The position numbers and the translations under genes are program-made. The notes beneath the pieces are model-generated. The model was not told the DNA's origin and did no database searches. It worked only from the letters and a program-made list of their open reading frames with translations. 64,000 bases of DNA from an uncultured Bacteroidales bacterium (lineage in GTDB: Bacteria > Bacteroidota > Bacteroidia > Bacteroidales > P3). This document shows, piece by piece, positions 61,532 to 64,000 of the stretch (its first letter is position 1; each line of letters begins with the position of its first letter). The stretch is taken from NCBI GenBank assembly GCA_910586395.1, contig CAJUFX010000003.1, positions 189,915 through 253,914 on the forward strand, in the 5' to 3' direction.

Positions 61532-62476
61532 ATGAAATTCAGCAAGCCCTATACCATCGCCGAACTGACCGCCTTGATGCCGGTACAGCCGCGCCTGATC
61601 GGAAAAGCCGACCTCCTGCTCACGGGTATGAACGAAATCCACATGGTGGAACCCGGTGACGTAACGTTCGTGGACGCGGAGAAATACTACGACATGGTGC
61701 TGAACTCGGCGGCCGACGTCATCCTTATCAATAAGGAAGCGGCCTGCCCCGAAGGCAAGTGCCTGCTCGTGACCGAAGACCCGCTCTCCTGCTTCAACGC
61801 GCTGACGCGGCACTTCCGGCCGTTCGAGCCCTGCCCCTCCGCCATCAGCCCCACGGCCGAAATCGGCGAAGGCACGGTCATTCAGCCCAACGTTTTTGTC
61901 GGCAACCACGTCAAAATCGGCAAGAACTGCATCATTCACGCCAACGTCAGCATCTACGATCACACCGTCATAGGCGACAACGTCATCATCCAATCCAACA
62001 GCGTCATAGGCGGCGACGCCTATTATTTCAAGCATGACACCTGCGACACGTTGCGCCGCATCGATTCCTGCGGCCGCACGGTATTGGAAGACAATGTGGA
62101 AATCGGCGCGCTCTGCGCGATCGACAAGGGGGTGACGGGCGACACGATTATCGGACAGGGGACGAAACTGGACAACTTCGTCCAAATCGGCCACGACACG
62201 CATATCGGCAAACACTGCCTCGTGGGCGCGCACTGCGCCGTGGCGGGCGTGACGACCTTGGGCGACCACGTGATTCTGTGGGCCGACGTCATGGTCAACA
62301 AAGATCTCGTCTTGGAAGACGGCACCGTGGTGTTGGCCACATCGGCCGTCGATAAGTCGCTGACCAAAGGCGTCTATTTCGGTACGCCGGCCATCGAAGC
62401 CCGCAAGAAATGGAAAGAGATGGCGGCCATGCGCATGTTGCCCGACATGATGGAAAAAATCAAGCACCTGCTGTAA
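61532..62476 (+). CDS. LpxD-like UDP-3-O-acylglucosamine N-acyltransferase
   Basis: The 314-residue protein has an N-terminal uridine-binding-like domain (about 1-100), a left-handed beta-helix of hexapeptide repeats (about 105-260: ISPTAEIGEGTVIQPNVFVG, IGDNVIIQSNSVIG), the catalytic His221 in FVQIGHDTHIG, and a C-terminal helix. LpxD transfers the second acyl chain in lipid A synthesis. Bacteroidota often have this paralogue next to efp besides another LpxD in the lpx cluster, so it may have a different acyl specificity. Confidence 0.88.
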   Translation: MKFSKPYTIAELTALMPVQPRLIGKADLLLTGMNEIHMVEPGDVTFVDAEKYYDMVLNSAADVILINKEAACPEGKCLLVTEDPLSCFNALTRHFRPFEPCPSAISPTAEIGEGTVIQPNVFVGNHVKIGKNCIIHANVSIYDHTVIGDNVIIQSNSVIGGDAYYFKHDTCDTLRRIDSCGRTVLEDNVEIGALCAIDKGVTGDTIIGQGTKLDNFVQIGHDTHIGKHCLVGAHCAVAGVTTLGDHVILWADVMVNKDLVLEDGTVVLATSAVDKSLTKGVYFGTPAIEARKKWKEMAAMRMLPDMMEKIKHLL

Positions 62477-62541
62477 ACGATACACATCGACAACCGTTAC
62501 AGCTTCGCAACCTGATCTTTCGATGCAGGTGCGACCCAACG

Positions 62542-62574
62542 AAAAAGGCGGCTTCTCAACGAAGCCGCCTTTTT
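62542..62574. terminator. Bidirectional terminator after efp-lpxD
   Basis: AAAAAGGCGGCTTC (62542-62555) pairs perfectly with GAAGCCGCCTTTTT (62561-62574) around TCAAC. Confidence 0.92.
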
Positions 62575-62628
62575 TCTTATCCACTCCGCACGGGCAAACC
62601 ATCGAGCAGGTCTGCCCCATACCCATGC

Positions 62629-63024
62629 CTAATATCCAGGCGGTACGGGTGCATTCGGGCCATGCGGACGATGAGGCGGCGGGGGCGGTACAGGACGGCC
62701 GGAAGGCGGCGTGCCCCACTGCACCGGTGCCTTGACCTTGACGGTCTGCATCGAGAAAATACCGCCCGTAAGTAGCGAAACCAAAAAATCCGCGAAACCG
62801 AAGCCCGTCCGAATCTCGCAATGGCCGTCGCGCGGCACCGCCGTCCGTGCGTGTCCGATCGGTATCAGGCCCCAAAACAAATAGCACTGCTTGGCTTTCG
62901 AATAAGTATAGGACGCCGCCTTGTCCGCCTTGGTGGCGATACGGTAGTCCCCCACGCTGGTCCGCGTCGTATAGCACGACTGGCAAACGAAGACCACCAG
63001 CAAAAACAAAATCATTTTTTTCAT
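62629..63024 (-). CDS. Bor-like lipoprotein with proline-rich tail
   Basis: The 131-residue protein has a lipobox (LLVVFVCQSC, Cys17), then a Bor-like layout: AKQCYLFWGLIPIGHART, GFADFLVSLLTGGIFSMQTVKV. The last 30 residues are Pro/His/Gly-rich (PSGRPVPPPPPHRPHGPNAP). Similarity to phage-lambda Bor is weak and by layout only. Its ATG overlaps the stop of the O-antigen ligase-like gene by four bases, so it is translated after it. Confidence 0.6.
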   Translation of the reverse strand: MKKMILFLLVVFVCQSCYTTRTSVGDYRIATKADKAASYTYSKAKQCYLFWGLIPIGHARTAVPRDGHCEIRTGFGFADFLVSLLTGGIFSMQTVKVKAPVQWGTPPSGRPVPPPPPHRPHGPNAPVPPGY

Positions 63025-64000
63025 CGATGTATTGTTTTAGATTCGTTATCCACCGACAGACCGCGCACATAGGCGGCCTGCAACAGGGCCAGCATCAGGA
63101 ATACGGAGAAGCGGCCGCTGTCCAAACAGAGAAAGTTGTTGAACAAACCCTGTACGAAATAGGCGGTCAGACCGAGGAGCAACGACAAGATCCAAGCGCG
63201 TTGCCGGCAGGCGGTATCCGCCCCATTGGCCGTAGTATCCGAACTTCCGGCCGACGATAAGCCGCCGGCCTTCCGGCCTACCGCCCGGTAGGCCTTGATG
63301 CCGGCCGTAAAGCCGAAGACGACGATACAGAGAAACAACAGACCGCCCGGCACGCCCGTCTCGCAGAAAGCCGAAGCGTACTCACTATGGGCGTTGCCTC
63401 TGTCGCCCTCGAACGTGCTGAGTTCGGTCAAATCTTCTTCCCGCTGATACGGGCCGTAAACGAACGAATAGACGTCTTTGCCGCAGCCGAGCAACGGATA
63501 ATCGGCTGTCAGGCGGGCGGCGCACTTCCAACGGTTCACACGCTCCATGCTGGAAACATCCTGCCGGTACTGCACGAGCGAAAGCATGTTCCGTCCCCAG
63601 TTCTCGGACTTGCCGGCCGCCTGCGCCCGTCCTTGCCGCACGCCCCACAGGCCGCCCGCCGCAACCAACGTCAAGACGACGAGGGCGGAAACCACCCGTA
63701 CCCGTCGCGGCCAACGCAGCCAATACAATACGGCCGCCACCCCCACCGGCACGAGCAGACAAGCCGCGGCCGCCCGGCCATGGCTGACCCAAAGCGCGGT
63801 CACGAAAACCAGGCTCATACCGACGGCCGCCATGCGTTGCCACGGCCGTACGGCATAACGCACGAAATACAGGCACGGAAACAGCCACAGCCCCAGCATC
63901 GCGCCCCAATGCGTATGATCGGCCATAAAAGGCCTCGGTATCCTGAAAATCAAATTTATCGGAATCGATTCGCCGAAAAGATAACGGCCGATGCCGTAAA
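63021..64000 (-). CDS. O-antigen ligase-like membrane protein (partial, 5' end outside window)
   Basis: The frame is open to the window edge; 325 codons are visible, beginning YGIGRYLFGESIPINLIFR. Several hydrophobic helices and the large periplasmic loop pattern of the WaaL/O-antigen-polymerase group are seen (GRPFMADHTHWGAMLGL-like opening, NRWKCAARLTADYPLLGCG, TFEGDRGNAHSEYASAFCETGVPGGLLFL). Such proteins ligate or polymerise surface glycans, and some act on other substrates. It precedes a Bor-like lipoprotein gene. Confidence 0.8.
   Translation of the reverse strand, partial: YGIGRYLFGESIPINLIFRIPRPFMADHTHWGAMLGLWLFPCLYFVRYAVRPWQRMAAVGMSLVFVTALWVSHGRAAAACLLVPVGVAAVLYWLRWPRRVRVVSALVVLTLVAAGGLWGVRQGRAQAAGKSENWGRNMLSLVQYRQDVSSMERVNRWKCAARLTADYPLLGCGKDVYSFVYGPYQREEDLTELSTFEGDRGNAHSEYASAFCETGVPGGLLFLCIVVFGFTAGIKAYRAVGRKAGGLSSAGSSDTTANGADTACRQRAWILSLLLGLTAYFVQGLFNNFLCLDSGRFSVFLMLALLQAAYVRGLSVDNESKTIHR

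Overview
The window is a 64 kb piece of a chromosome from an anaerobic member of the Bacteroidota, most likely order Bacteroidales. Three things support this. Promoters follow the Bacteroidota -33/-7 pattern (TTG, about 20 bp, TAnnTTTG) in front of many genes. Gene pairings such as purH with mreBCD and efp with an LpxD-type acyltransferase are typical of the phylum. Many small lipoproteins have phylum-typical lipoboxes. Anaerobic metabolism is indicated by a 2-oxoacid:ferredoxin oxidoreductase, phosphate butyryltransferase, pyruvate phosphate dikinase and the [FeFe]-hydrogenase maturase HydG. Coding DNA is GC-rich; AT-rich exceptions stand out. Family-level placement cannot be read from the sequence.

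Layout. 0-5.5 kb: end of a 2-oxoacid:ferredoxin oxidoreductase operon, a phosphate butyryltransferase, rpsO and pnp. 5.5-16.3 kb: pncC with an ECF sigma factor, a secreted endonuclease/phosphatase-fold protein, an AsmA-like protein with rluB, an EamA exporter, an AT-rich orphan lipoprotein, a MATE exporter broken at an (AT)5 tract, two tRNA-Val genes and a cysteine-rich lipoprotein. 16.3-25.2 kb: a repeat-rich promoter region and ppdK, a TonB-dependent receptor, an AAA-type ATPase with a 14-bp iterated upstream repeat, and four small related lipoproteins in a row. 25.4-33.1 kb: a GNAT-like protein, an S9 peptidase, a split chromate transporter pair, Bcp and a PpiD-like foldase. 33.5-37.2 kb: cca-miaA-radical SAM-unknown operon. 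37.2-42.4 kb: purH-glycosyltransferase-mreBCD (minus strand). 42.5-49.2 kb: DUF4837-like lipoprotein, a kinase-deaminase fusion, a GNAT/FemAB-like protein, a 940-residue deacetylase-glycosyltransferase fusion, and ferritin. 49.4-64 kb: yicC-hydG, a phospholipase-D family synthase, pepD, Nudix, a DPP IV operon, efp-lpxD, and an O-antigen ligase-like gene with a downstream lipoprotein.

Most genes are housekeeping. Themes are cell envelope (mreBCD, LpxD, O-antigen ligase, glycosyltransferases, PLD synthase, lipoproteins), protein and peptide use (two S9 peptidases, PepD, 2-oxoacid oxidation to acyl-CoA) and tRNA/RNA maturation (cca, miaA, rluB, pnp, yicC). I saw no CRISPR array, prophage, transposase or rRNA. 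The most unusual items are the lipoprotein cluster, the repeats around 15-16.7, 33.3 and 49.2 kb, the promoters lying 5 nt from start codons, the MATE frameshift and two multidomain fusions.
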